A DNA stretch of 62,582 nt from Chara braunii (taxonomy: Eukaryota > Streptophyta > Charophyceae > Charales > Characeae), in NCBI GenBank assembly GCA_003427395.1, contig BFEA01000178.1, positions 688,765 to 751,346 of the forward strand. The letters run 5' to 3'. Positions 1 through 10,469 of this stretch are shown here, piece after piece. The position numbers and the translations under genes were made by a program. The notes under the pieces were generated by a model. The model searched no databases, was not told the DNA's origin, and saw only the letters and a program-made list of their open reading frames with translations. Each line of letters begins with the position of its first letter. Position 1 is the first letter of the stretch.

Positions 1-51
1 ATGATGGCCGGTGACGACGTCGAAGTAGGGTGGGTCGGGCGGGTTCGAACC

Positions 52-63
52 GCTCCGATACCA
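52..63 (-). other. primer-binding-site-like sequence of an LTR element at the window edge
   Basis: Read on the minus strand this is TGGTATCGGAGC, very close to the initiator-tRNA-Met primer site (TGGTATCAGAGC) used by many plant LTR retrotransposons. It matches the primer site of element 3 at 47830-47841. It is followed on the plus strand, after one base, by TGTAACG, a plausible LTR end. The rest of that element would lie left of base 1, outside the window. Confidence 0.5.
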
Positions 64-64
64 G

Positions 65-560
65 TGTAACGAGCGTGAGGCTGAGGGTGAGCCGAGGGAG
101 AGGAGAGAGAGGGAGAGAGTGAGAGCGCACACACACACTCACTCACTCGACACGACGGACTCGGACTGAGGATCGGACGCAGACACAGTGGCAAGGCACA
201 AAGTCGAAGTCTTGGATTCCGAATGTCGAAACAGCAAGTCACACTGAGTACGAGTACAGCAGCAGAGAACTCGTACGAGACTGGTCCCCGTACTTTACGG
301 GGAGCCGGTATAAGTACCGGTGACACGTACGGTACCAGGGGCATTTTTGCAAAGGCCCCGAGGGCAGAACTGAAAAATGCAGTATTTGAAAGTGGCGCCC
401 GAATTGCAGCATGGCGCCAGTTATCCAAAATCCTACGGTACCAAAGGAGGGGTTTGGAAAAAGGGTGCCAGGCCGAAAACGGGATGCAGCTGAAACAACA
501 AAAGATAGACCAGGGATCGAGCCCTGGCAGAGTCCGTAACAGTTTCCCAAACATGCACAG
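65..560 (-). mobile_element. probable LTR fragment of the element whose primer site is at 52-63
   Basis: The stretch begins TGTAACG directly after the primer-like site, followed by GA- and CA-rich low-complexity sequence (about 96-150) and short palindromes such as GTACTTTACGGGG and GGTATAAGTACC near 290-325. The other LTR boundary could not be found. An ORF at 223-630 has no recognisable content and I do not regard it as a gene. This is inferred only from its position beside the primer-like site. Confidence 0.3.
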
Positions 561-619
561 ATGCTCTCCTATTCACGAATACATTCGCTTGGATATGTTA
601 TTTCATACATGGACGAATT

Positions 620-985
620 TCATTTTTTAATTTGAAATCATCGTTGGCTAGGAATTTGAAGATGTCCCCCCGGCAAAAGTTGTTTTAATTCTTCTTTTAC
701 ACAACATATATTTTTTGACAAGAGTTTTACAGTTAACTTAAAAATGGAGTTATATTAATTTACAGTTCTATAAACTCGATTTCGCAGAATCTGGTGTTTT
801 TAAGTATTTTTTATTTTTTAATTTTAAATCATCGTTGACTAGGAATTTGAAGATGTCTCCCACGCAAAAGTTGTTTTAATTCTTCTTTTACATAACATAT
901 ATCTTTTGACAAGGGTTTTACAGTTAACTTAAAAATGAAGTTTTATTAATTTATTTATAAACTCGATTTCGCAGAATCTGGTTTT
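620..985. repeat. AT-rich tandem duplication, period about 191 bp
   Basis: The sequence from ATCATCGTTGGCTAGG at 637 recurs from 828 with the same order of landmarks: AAAAGTTGTTTTAATTC, then ACATATAT, then TTTTACAGTTAAC, then CTCGATTTCGCAGAATC. The second copy has a short deletion near 945. Nothing coding was seen. A further TTTATAGTTCTATAAA palindrome lies just downstream, near 1005. Confidence 0.8.
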
Positions 986-1594
986 TACCAAACTGCTGAA
1001 AACAGTTTATAGTTCTATAAATGAGTATTCACTGAAAGTGTTTTTTTTAACATCTTTCGGGTTCGCCTTGTAGTCGTTAAAGGTTGTCTTGTTTGAGCTA
1101 TGTTTTTTGTCAATTTACTGAGAACGACTTATAGTCATATAACATGCTCTTTGCTGGAATAAAAATTCTTGCACCTTTTGAGAATCGCTAGACTTTTTGC
1201 CTGTTTTTTTGACTCCTTTCTCGGGAAACAGTTAAAAACGCTCTCTTTTATGTGTCAAAAATAACAGTTTGACTTTTACTTTTTCATTCTATAAAAAATG
1301 TTAGGTTTTGTGGTTTTGTCAGGTTTTCACGAATTCGGTTTTCGCAGCCGTTCACGAGCTTCGCGTGTGTGCCCTCCACTCAACACAGAAACATCGGCGA
1401 GACACTCTTTTTAAAGAAGCAACAATTGTGGAGATTTATTTCAAAGTGATTCAGGTCATTTTCCAAAGATTTGTCCCTTAGGCGTTTCTAAGACCTCGGT
1501 TTCAAAGTAGCAATTTGTAGTACTTTTTGGCTCGTTTTTGCGGGGTAGAAATGATGTCACCATTCACCTTTTTCTCTGGTCTTTGTGCTTCAAA

Positions 1595-2255
1595 GTTTAT
1601 AGAACTATAAACGGAATGAAGAATTCCAAAGCTGATATGATTTTTTGCGTTCCAATTTATAGGACTATAAATACGCAAATGTCAATATGTCTGGCTTTGG
1701 TGCAAGGGCGCACATTTCCGGAGTGCTTCATGTTTTCTTTTTTCTCGCATGTTTATGCGTCACGGTTTATAGAACCATGAACGGAATGGAGAATTCGAAA
1801 GCTGACATGGTTTTTTGCTTTTCAATTTATAAGACTATAAATACGAAATGTCAAGATGTCTGGCTTCGGTACAAGGACGCACATTTTTGGAGTGCTTCTT
1901 TGTTTTTTTTTCTCTCGCATGTTTGTGCGTCACGGTTTATAGAACTATAAACCGAATGGAAAATTCCGAAGTTGACATGGTTTTTTGCTTTCCAATTTAT
2001 AGGACTATAAATACGCAAATGCCAGAATGTCCGACTTCGGTACAAGGACACACATTTTCGGAGTGCTTCTTTGTTTTCTTTTTTTTTAGTGTGTCTTTGC
2101 CGCGTGCTTTATAGAACTACAAACGGAATTCGGGATGCCTGAACTGCATCTGTTTTCTGCTTCTTTAATGAAAGGACTCTTAAAGGTGCATATGCCAAGA
2201 CGTCCTGCTTTCATACAACACAATACATTTTGGAGTGATCGTCATCCTGCCTGGG
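1595..2255. repeat. 170-bp tandem repeat, almost four units, each with two TATA-like palindromes
   Basis: Units start at 1595, 1765, 1935 and about 2106, a steady 170-bp step. Each begins with a palindrome of the type GTTTATAGAACTATAAAC and carries a second one, TTTATAGGACTATAAA, about 61 bp later. Other shared landmarks are GGAATG, GACATGGTTTTTTGC, a GTC(T/C)GGCTT(T/C)GGT(G/A)CAAGG block and GGAGTGCTTC. The last unit is diverged. ORFs of 80-88 residues here are chained repeats of the same unit in different frames and are not credible genes. Confidence 0.9.
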
Positions 2256-2619
2256 TTCTCTTAACTTTCCTCTAAGTTTGTAAGTCGTATCTAGTATTGT
2301 GGAATGAATTGTCAAATTTGCACGGTTTGAGCAGAGCAAAAAATTCATTTCTCAACTACAAGCGGCTTTTGGGATCACTTGTTGACCTGCTTTTGTATGT
2401 GATAAAAATGAGGCTCCGTGGACAAGCTTTCGTCTCACTAATCACCTTCTCCTAACAGGAGCCTTGATTTGGTATGTTTTTCATCACTAGGTGCGGCATA
2501 CAACGTGTAGAAATAGCACAAGTGGAGTGAAAATGAGTGGAAAATTTTTGGTTTTCTCCGATCTATAAAGATTGTTTGGTTTTCTACGTTTGTTTGATTT
2601 TCATGAATACTCTGTTTTC

Positions 2620-2925
2620 ACGTCCCCCATCCAAATGATTGGGTAGGGGGACGTGGAACCGCTTTTAGAATCTTCACCCACTTCATGTTATTGTATGAGT
2701 TTCAGGTGGGAAGACCAGAAACCTTTGAAATCGCCTAAAGTGGTTGAACTTTCTTAAAACGGTTTCAGGTCTCCCCGTCCAAATGCTTCGATGGGGGGAA
2801 ATGAAACCGCTTTCAGAAGTTTCGGCCACTTCAGGTCATCTCAAAAGTTTCAGGTGGGGACTTGAAACCTTTGAAATGACCTGAAGTGGTAGAAGCTTCT
2901 GAGGGCATTTTGAGGTTCCCCCATC
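2620..2925. repeat. two tandem units each folding into a long imperfect hairpin
   Basis: Each unit has a C-rich/G-rich start (about 2622-2655 and 2770-2800) followed by AACCGCTTT. In the second unit the arms at about 2815-2857 and 2865-2905 are complementary over roughly 40 bases with a few mismatches; both contain CACTTCAGGTCAT or its complement. The first unit (about 2667-2752) has the same design with more decay. The period is about 144 bp. No coding potential was seen. Confidence 0.65.
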
Positions 2926-2974
2926 CAAGTACCGAACACCCGTATGAAGCAGCTAGAAATGACCTGAAAATATA

Positions 2975-4395
2975 GGCATTTGTTAACCTTTTCTCATGCC
3001 TCTTTACTAACCCTCGAGAAAGTCTGATCCTCTCCTTACCCATCATCGCGAACGATTAGCTGTGTAATTGGGATGGTCGGATCAATATGGTGAGAGGAGA
3101 AGGCGCCTACCACTTGAACGACCACCTCAATCATAGAAATCGTTCAACTCGCCTCCTCCGATTTTTTTGGAACCCCGACCCTTCTTTTGCCCTGCTCATC
3201 TACACCCCATGCTACCCACACCTCGCGCTGGCTCACCGCCGCCTTCCGCGCTATAAATTCTCACAAACCCTTCCTCTCCCTGTCTTTGATCTCGGCTGCA
3301 ACACTGCATGAGGTCCACGGCGTCGAACAGGCTTGACGAGCCTTAGTAACGGGCGGAGTGACGACGTGGGCCGGGCTTAGCGATAAACTTGGGGTAAGTC
3401 TGTCGGAGGGACTGAGTGGTGGACCAGGTGGAGATCAGACACCAACAACGGCAGGGCCTTAAGGCTATGGTTGTCGGAGGTTCTGAGGGATTGGGGGCTG
3501 GGCCTAAGGCGGTCAACCGTGTAAGAAATTTTGTATACTAAGGACTCAATTTTATCTCCATTGTTGCTTTGTCTCCATGTGATGTTTGTGTGGTCCCCAT
3601 GCATGGGTATTCTGTCGTATGCATGAGGTGGTACGAAAGTTTATGGATGAATTGAATGTGTCATTGTGTTGGAGGGCTTGATGAGTATGTTTGTGTGCGC
3701 ACTTAAAGATGCGATTGGTGAGGATTGCTGGGTGTGTTGGTCCCTCCTCCCTTCCCCAATCCCCCTTTGTTATTGACACCTTGTGTACGTGCGGAACTTG
3801 CGCTAACCTCTTTTCTCTCTCTTTTCTCTTTCTCTCCCTTCGTGCGTGGATCGAGATCCAGGCGAAACAGGTGATTCCACTCGATAATCGAAGAGATCAG
3901 TCGTTCACGTCTCTGCAATGTGGCTGATATCTCCTCAGCCAACAGACCTCGGATCCCCAACTCAGCATTCGAGTAGACACAAAGAGAGCGAGAGAGGGCT
4001 AGGCGGTTTTTTTTGTTTGTTTTCTTTATATTGATCTTTGCATGGAGTCCACGCTCGTCCCTGTAGACGCAAGCATGGGCCCTTGCCCGTGCTCCACCTT
4101 TGTGCCAGTCTCTCGCAACGTGCTACTGTCCTTCCCGATTGCAGACGATAACATCGTGTACTGGGATGCGGATGTGAGAAGTGCTTTGAGACGGACGGAG
4201 TAGATCTGGCTGCATAACCTCGCCAGGGCCTGCCATATCGGAGGGAGTGGGTTTGTGTTGATTGATCAATTATCTTCCCCTCCCCTCATATTACCCTACA
4301 CTAATCTCACGCTGTTGCCCTGGTGAGCAACACACGTGACGTGGAGGCCTCAGTTTAACTGCTGCTGGTGTTGTCGAGGGGATTTGTGTTCCTCA
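2975..4395 (+). mobile_element. LTR-like repeat, family D, plus-strand copy
   Basis: This stretch matches the reverse complement of about 34690-36045 along its length, including TGTGTAATTGGGATGGTCGGA near 3060, the GCTATAAATTC box at 3250, the block around 3470-3600 and the coding-like block at 4042-4360. The TATA box and the sequence after it (GTCGAACAGGCTTGACGAG near 3325) also resemble the LTR of element 3 (TATA at 45972; GTCGAAAAGTCTTGACGGG near 46068). I infer that family D copies are diverged, probably solo, LTRs of relatives of element 3. Their exact ends were not found. Confidence 0.6.
3250..3260 (+). promoter_or_regulatory. TATA box of the family D LTR-like repeat
   Basis: GCTATAAATTC is preserved in the inverted copy (35793-35803, minus strand) and, as ACTATAAATTC, in both LTRs of element 3 (45971 and 59538). 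Conservation at the same place in four related sequences supports a promoter role. The transcription start is not visible. Confidence 0.6.
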
Positions 4396-4566
4396 CGGAG
4401 ATTAGTCCTGGGATACAAGGGTGCGGCTCAGTTCCCAAAACTCTCTCGCAACGCGGGTGTGCTCCCGGCTGGTTTTCAAAATTGGGTTCCTTCGGTCTTC
4501 CCCGCCCTCAGTCACCCCGCTCCAAGATGTCCACGCGGGCTGAACGAGTTTGATGCCGAGGCCTGA
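4042..4566 (+). pseudogene. remnant of an LTR-encoded conserved protein of unknown function (family D, plus copy)
   Basis: Starting from the ATG at 4042, the reading frame contains WDADVRSALRR, then GSGFVLIDQLSSPPLILPY, LLPW and WRPQFNCCWCC, broken by in-frame stops at about 4201 (TAG) and 4324 (TGA). The inverted copy at 34647-35003 lacks those stops. The LTR of element 3 has a recognisably similar series (CEWDVREAVAR, DAGFVIVDTHFPP, IVIPW, CTKC). I do not know the family. The ordering of a charged D-V-R segment, a hydrophobic GF(V)(L/I)(V/I)D strand, an I-P-W motif and a C-x2-C pair suggests a small folded domain with a partial zinc-binding end. It lies downstream of a TATA box inside an LTR-like repeat, so it is probably element-encoded and not a host gene. 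Confidence 0.5.
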
Positions 4567-5120
4567 GATTTCTGAACGAACCGTCCTAAGATCCACGCGA
4601 ATCGGACGCCCCGGGAAACGGAAAACCTTGTTCCCCGTCGTTTTCTTCCTTTTCTTTTTCCTTCCTTCCCTTTTTGAGTGTTTCCGTTTTCATTGACGGT
4701 CATACCGTACCGAGCTTTCTTCCCGTCCCTTGCCCTCGATGGCACCTCGAACCCCGAACAAGGCAACTCTCACCTTGAAACAAGAATCCCCCATTTCACC
4801 CGGGCGATTCAACCCCACGGCCAAATATCCTCGGCCACACCCCCAACTACTCTGATCGGCGTTCGAAGTATGGAACGCCGCGTGGCCTGTGAGTCTTGCT
4901 GTTTTTTTTTTTTTAATTCATCATTTATTTATTCCTTTCTTTATCTTTTTTATCAGTCTTGTTGTCTTTTCTTTGATTCAACATTTATTTATTTCTTCAT
5001 TTGTCGAGTCTTGCGGTCTGATCCATTTTTATTGGTTCTAGGTGTGTTACCTCAGACTTTCTCTTGATGGGTAGGGCCTGCTTTAGCAACAGGATACCAC
5101 CAGGAGGAGGATTTGGGTCT
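4400..5120. other. no gene seen; pyrimidine-rich and T-rich intergenic sequence
   Basis: The stretch contains C/T-rich and T-rich tracts (4640-4680, 4900-5030). ORFs up to 129 residues on both strands have no recognisable motif and composition typical of low-complexity DNA. Confidence 0.5.
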
Positions 5121-5187
5121 GTATTCAGGGCCTTCGATCAGACCTTAGATCTAATGCTCCACCGCAGCTTGCCCAACCAGGCCCAAC

Positions 5188-5201
5188 ACTATATATAGTG
5201 G
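5188..5201. promoter_or_regulatory. palindromic TATA-type box
   Basis: CACTATATATAGTG is a perfect 14-base palindrome followed by GGGAGGGCAGTCCAG, an arrangement like a core promoter. It could serve either strand. Nothing convincing is encoded directly downstream on the plus strand. Confidence 0.3.
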
Positions 5202-5524
5202 GAGGGCAGTCCAGTTTGGCAGATTTCAGTTGGGCAACATTGGAGCAGCATGCCACTCTCGAGTGTTGCGCTAGAGGTAGAGGTAGAGGAGTAGGAGGTA
5301 GTGGGAGAGCGGAGGCTGGAGAGACAAAGCCAGTGGCTGGAGGACGACTTACGTGGGTCACCATAGCTTGGACTGCACTTCAGCGACCTGCATCAGAGAG
5401 CGTCATTCCACTAGTCGGTGTCTGCAAGACTTCAGCAGCAGCAAGTGAGGAAGAGACAGAGGAGACTTCTCTTTTTCTTCTTCGTCTCCTTCTTCCTGAC
5501 TCCATGTCCATAGTCACTGTTTTT

Positions 5525-5552
5525 CTTCTTCTTCTTCTTCTTCTTCTTCTTC
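5525..5552. repeat. (CTT)n microsatellite
   Basis: About nine uninterrupted CTT units. They give the leucine run in an overlapping open frame, which is therefore not evidence for a gene. Confidence 0.9.
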
Positions 5553-6864
5553 AGAGAGTCTTAGAGAGAAAGGTTACTGACAAAGTTATTATGGGCTATG
5601 GGGCACAGTGTCTGATTCGACATTCTTGGGGCAGACATTGATTGGACACTTGTCAGAGAGACTTTTTTTTTGACAGCAGTGTATTCCACTTTGGCTTACT
5701 CCCTCGCCTCCATCTTTGTCTCACCCCTTTCTCTCCCATCATCTGTGGTATACCTCCCATGTGCGTGCTCAAGTGGGGGACCTTTTCCCCTGTGTATGCG
5801 GCCTCCCCTCTCTCTCACATGTGTGATGATGATGGTATAAGTCAGGTCTATCCATTGAGTCAGGTCGCATGTTTGAGTCTTCCGTTGCGTTGCATTGTAT
5901 CATTCTATAATTGTATGGATACACATGCAATCAGACTCGCTTTCCTTTACACTACTTCGCACTCATGCAAACAGACGGTGAGTCACACTGGCGCGCAACC
6001 CGCACTCAACGCTGAGAGATATGGAAGTCGAAAACACATTTTAGATACAAGCTCGCTTGAACAGGATATGGCGCCTCAACGCCTATACACCCCAACTCTC
6101 GTTTCTCAGTTCAACACCACTACTCGCACTCTCTCAACTTCGGATCTCCCTGGATATCCCACACGCACACACACACTCACCTATCAGCTATGGCGGCTAT
6201 GGCTGCTGACCCTCTATGGCTATGGCTAACTATCTCCTTCCGCCCACTTCGTTTTCGGGCACTCAGCAGACCACCTCGGACAAGTTGCTCAAGCAGCGCT
6301 TCCGCATGGCTTACGCAGGAATGAATGAATGGTTGGACGCTGCCTCTTGATTTATACTTCTGGAAGTCGCTGGTTTGCCTCTTTCCACCACGCCGATGGT
6401 GCACACAGTCCCTTATGGTACTTGCTGACTGGACTCGGTGAGACTGGGACTGGGTACCGCTGACTCAGCAAGCGTGAACTTCACCACTTGCCCACTTGCC
6501 TCTAGTCTGCTGTGAGTAACGTTGGAAGGGCCACTTCCGGACCTTCCGGAAGGTTGTGGACTTGGCCCTTCGACATTGTAGCAGCTACGACCTTGACCTT
6601 TCAAAAGGGCTACAACTACGACTTCTAGAACTTGCTAAGACCTCTACCCGACAAGTCTTCTGACCGAACCCCTACAACCTACGACAACCTACCAACTGTT
6701 GCGAATATACAGGCCACAGGTTCAACTCTCAGGGTCGACACAGGTACTGCACACAGGTAAGGTAAGAACTAGGGATCGAACACTGGGATCTGCACTCGCT
6801 ACCACTAACACGTGAATTCCGTTTCACTCCCGCCGGCCTAAATTCGAGGTCCTCCGAGAATAAT

Positions 6865-7550
6865 TCAGTCCAAGGCCGGATTGTTACCTTTGTTTTCTCT
6901 CTCGTAGGCTCTAACTACGTCAGGAGCTGTTTCTAGAAGTTCAGTCCTAGTGAACCAGCGGTCGTCCTCGGGTTCCTGGTAAGCAAATCGGACCTTATAC
7001 TGTTTTTGTGGACAACCTCTACCTCCTGTTCTGAATATGTCTTCACCTACAATGTCCTCGACGTCATATCTCCCATCCATGTCCAGAGGGATCATGGATC
7101 TTCTGGATGGAAACTGTTGACTTGTGACACACAACAACAACTTCGACGCATGGAACACAGGGTAGGTGTGGAGGTGTGCTGGGATCTCTATCGTATAGGA
7201 TGACCCATCCTCTCCGCCCTTAACCTCACGAACTGACCACGGTCCCCTATACGCTGGTAGTAACTTCTGTGAAATGTTTTCCTCAAGAGCAAACTCTTTG
7301 GACTTGACCCAGACTAGGTCGCCTACTTGAAACTGCGACGGGCGACGGTGCTTTTTAGCCTGCTCTATCATTCGGTGTTGGGCCTTCCTGAGGTTCTCAA
7401 CAACGGTAGCTAACTCCTTCTCGTGCTGTATCGCAAACTCCCCATTACCGGGCGGTAGCCTATGAATCTGGTCCCGGCTAAGTCCTTCAAATGGTTTGCG
7501 TGGTCTAAAGGACTTATGCACCTCATTGGGAGTACGACAAGTGGCTAAGT
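6865..7550 (-). pseudogene. element 1 integrase C-terminal region with chromodomain
   Basis: The longest open piece runs from 7521 to 6865 (218 residues). It begins in the integrase C-terminal region (a SFRPRKPFEGLSRDQ segment, then QFQVGDLVWVKS and YRGPWSVRE, the GPY/F-type module). It ends in a chromodomain of about 60 residues with RYDVEDIVGEDIF at its start, QYKVRF in the middle and DDRWFTRTELLETAPDVV at its end. Chromodomains bind modified histones and steer chromovirus insertion into heterochromatin. A one-base loss near 7556 separates this piece from the catalytic core. The chromodomain itself carries no stop. Confidence 0.85.
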
Positions 7551-8437
7551 GCCAGTATTGTTATATGCACTGGCTAACTTGGGCAACATCTTATCCCAAT
7601 TGACTTGATCTGGTCTAACGTACATGCGCAGAACTTGCTGCAGGATCTTATTCATCTGTTCGGTCTGACCGTTAGTCTCTTGGTGACGGCCAGACGAGAT
7701 TAACAACTTTGACCCGTATACTTTCATCAACTCTTGCCAGTTCTGATTTGTAAACCGGGTGTCCCTATCACTGACTATGGACAATGGGATCCCGTGCTCA
7801 GTAACCCAAAAGTCAAAAAACTTCTGAATGACTAACTTTGTACGGGCTTCTGCGGGTAAGGGGACAAAAACAACATATTTGCTAAATCTATCCACTATTA
7901 CCATGACTTGGCTCTTTCCATGCCAACTTTTGACGCTAGCATCCATGAAGTCAATTGATATTGAATCTCCAGGCTGATCGGGTATAGGCAAGGGTTGAAG
8001 AAGACCTAGAGGGGCACACGTAGTTGTCTTATTTCTCTGACAGACTTTGCAACTGCGAACGTACTCTATGTAGTCGACTTTCATTCTCGGCCAAGTGTAC
8101 GCATGCATCAGATTTGCTAGAGTTTTTTCCCAACCAAAATGTCCCTCTGTGTCGTGGTATTCCTCTAGGATAAAACTACGGATCTCCTCACTATTAGGAA
8201 CGCACAGACAGTCTACTACATTGGTCTTATCTGACAGTAATCCCTCTGTAGTTTGGTAATCTGGTTCAGTCTCAGGGGCCTCGTTAACTTTCTTGAGAAG
8301 GTCACTATAAATAAGATCCTGCGCATACGCCTATTTTACTTTCTCTTGCAGGTCTCTCCCTATATCTAGATAGTGAACTATAGCTCCAAAGTAATTTGAT
8401 CTCCTACTTAGAGCATCCGCAACTACGTTATGCATGC
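7545..8437 (-). pseudogene. element 1 integrase zinc-binding domain and catalytic core
   Basis: The frame downstream of RNase H reads through a linker with one TAG near 8331, which would be CAG before a C-to-T change. It then enters the HHCC zinc domain (EYHDTEGHFGWEK, then SCKVCQRNK) and the DDE core. The catalytic residues are visible as SIDFMD, VSDRDTRF and NGQTEQ. The open part from 8108 to 7545 contains the last Cys pair and the core. The domain strand-transfers element DNA into the chromosome in the family. It is separated from the RNase H part by a frameshift near 8438 and from the C-terminal part by one near 7556, so no functional integrase could be made here. Confidence 0.85.
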
Positions 8438-10050
8438 CCCTTGACTGGTTTGAGCTCAAAGTCATACTGGTTTATCTCAACGACCCACCTAGTTAGCTTA
8501 GGTGTCATCTTGGCCTGCGTTTTTAGCCACCTAAGGGTCTCATAGTCTGAATAAACTTTGAAGTGTCTCCCAAGCAGGTAATGCTTCCAGTGTTCTAAGG
8601 CCTGCCTGAGAGCGTAGAGTTCTCTCTCGTAAGTCGAGGTAGCTACTTTCTCTGAGGGAATCCTCGCTTACATGAACTCTACGGGTCTATAGCTATTGTC
8701 GTCATCTTGCTGTAACACGACGCCTATACCATACTGACTTGCATCCGTGGTGACGACAAATGGCCAGGACGAATCTGCCACCTTGAGGATAGGGTACTCT
8801 ATCAACGCTCGCTTTAACTTCTTAAGAGCGGATGTACAGTCTTTGTCCCACATCCAAATTGCATCTTTCTTGAGCAACCTGCGAAGGGGAGCGGCGATGG
8901 TGGAAAAGTTCCTCACGAACTTTCTATAATAATTAGCTAGGCCTAAGAACGACTGCAATTCTGTCATCGTGCGGGGCGTCGGGCAATCTCTAATTGTCGC
9001 TATCTTTCTATCCTCAGGCTTAATTCCATCTCCGTCTAAGACGTGGCCCAAGTACATGACTTGTGTTTTGGCCCACTCACACTTCTTCGCATTGATCTTG
9101 AAGTTAGTCGCTCTTAGCTTCTCCAAGACCTGCCTCAAATGGCCATGATGCTCTTTGAGGGCCCTACTGAAAACTAGTATATCGTCTAGGTAAACTACGA
9201 CGAACCTATCTAACCAAGGTCTAAACATATCGTTCATACAACACTGAAATATGGATGACGTATTGGTCATTCCAAAGGGCATCACGATGAACTCATTATG
9301 CCCATATCTAGTCCGGAAAGCTGTCTTATACCGGTTATCGGGATGAACCTGTATATAATGATATCCAAACTTCAAATCTATCTTTGAGAAGTACCTACAG
9401 CCCTTCACCCGATCTATGAGATCGTTTATCCTGGGCAGCGGCTCAACATTCTTTACTGTAATGGCATTCAGACCCCTATAGTCAATACACACACACAACT
9501 CTCCATCTTTTTTTGGGACAAACAAAACGGGTGCTCCTAAAAGAGATGAACTGGGCCTAATCCACCTCTTTTTGAGAAGTTCGTCTAACTGCTTATGCAA
9601 CTCCTCTAACTCCCTAGGGGACATCCTATAAACTGCACCCTTAGGAGTACTACTGCTAGACTCTATCTCTATACGGTGTTGGATCGACCGTGACACTACT
9701 TCTGTTGGCGGCTCTGCCAAATCTTTAAACTCTTCCAGCAGCTTGGCTATAGCTAGGTCTATTGGTTTCTGTTCAATAGGCTTAGTGACATGTCTTATGT
9801 AAGCTACGAGGATTTGCTCTTCTAATTGTTCCTTCCTTACTAATCGCGCGAACGTGGGAGCACAGAGACAACAATGTATCAAAGAGTTATCTAGTACTCC
9901 TGACACATGGAACAGACGGGCAGTCTCGACCTCATCTGATGGACTAGGGAGCCTACACTCATGCTCTCTTAAGTGGAGTGTGGCCCCTGCTGCCTCTCCC
10001 CAGTCCATACCTAGGACTATATCAAAGGGAGGTTGTCCTCTACAAGGAGA
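8438..10050 (-). pseudogene. element 1 reverse transcriptase and RNase H
   Basis: The open frame from 10008 to 8668 (446 residues) starts at the end of the protease (MDWGEAAGATLHL). It then contains the RT fingers (APVLFVPKKDGELCVCIDYR), the active-site box VVYLDDILVFS (codons at 9181-9192), the primer-grip/thumb segment FLGLANYYRKFV and the RNase H start VVTTDASQYGIGVVLQQ. A TAA at about 8668 interrupts RNase H after RPVEFM. The same frame continues through ATSTYERELYALRQALEHWK and SDYETLRWL to about 8440, where a frameshift occurs before the conserved ADALSRR end of the domain. The polymerase residues themselves are intact. Confidence 0.9.
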
Positions 10051-10072
10051 GTCAGGGAATGAAGTACTTTCT

Positions 10073-10456
10073 CTACTTGCTATGCTTCTCTAGGCAAAGA
10101 TACGCCTGGACTCCCTCGACGTCATCCTCCACACCCATCGTGCGGTTGTCTGAGAGGATACTAACTATGGGGTCTTCCAACTTCAAGACTTTGAGAACAA
10201 GCCTCAACTTCTTTAGTGCTTTCCTGCTAATATCACTACAGGTAGCCCCTGCGTCTATAAGGGCCCCTACTCTGCTTCTAAAAACTTTTAAATCCACTAG
10301 CATAAGTTGTTCTTTGCTCTCCTTCCTTATTTTGGCCCAAGCCGGCATCCTCTCTTTCAATTCTTCTGCCAGACCTGTGAGGGAAGTGCCTAGAGACTCT
10401 CTACCATAAGTCGTCTCTGGACAACTAACTAGGCACTGGCCTGCAACCTCTGCCAT
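10073..10456 (-). pseudogene. element 1 aspartic protease region
   Basis: The frame contains VGALIDAGATCSDISRKAL, the position of the retropepsin active site. Relatives normally have D-S/T-G here; this copy has D-A-G (LIDAGAT), a change expected to impair catalysis. The protein then reads through the flap-like region to AYLCLEK, after which a one-base deletion near 10050 shifts the frame, and the downstream GMDWG motif appears in the RT frame. In this family the protease matures Gag-Pol in virus-like particles. Confidence 0.7.
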
Positions 10457-10469
10457 AGGCTAATGTGGT

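Larger units (their letters stand above)
5120..6860 (-). mobile_element. LTR-like sequence at the 3' side of element 1 (tentative)
   Basis: This block lies directly downstream of the chromodomain end of element 1, where a 3' LTR is expected. On the minus strand it has a TATA-like AGTATAAATC (about 6350-6359), followed about 160 bases later by repeated GCCATAGCC words (6187-6230). The LTR of element 2 has a TATA box (13650) with GCCATAGCCACCATC a similar distance downstream, so the two may be distant relatives. A palindromic CACTATATATAGTG lies at 5188-5201. The right half of element 1 is missing, so the paired LTR that would prove this assignment is absent. ORFs of 147 and 195 residues on the plus strand show nothing recognisable. 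Confidence 0.35.

Noticed and set aside
5642-6229. 195-residue ORF left of element 1
   Set aside because: No domain, and it lies in LTR-like sequence with repeats; chance open frame is the simplest reading.
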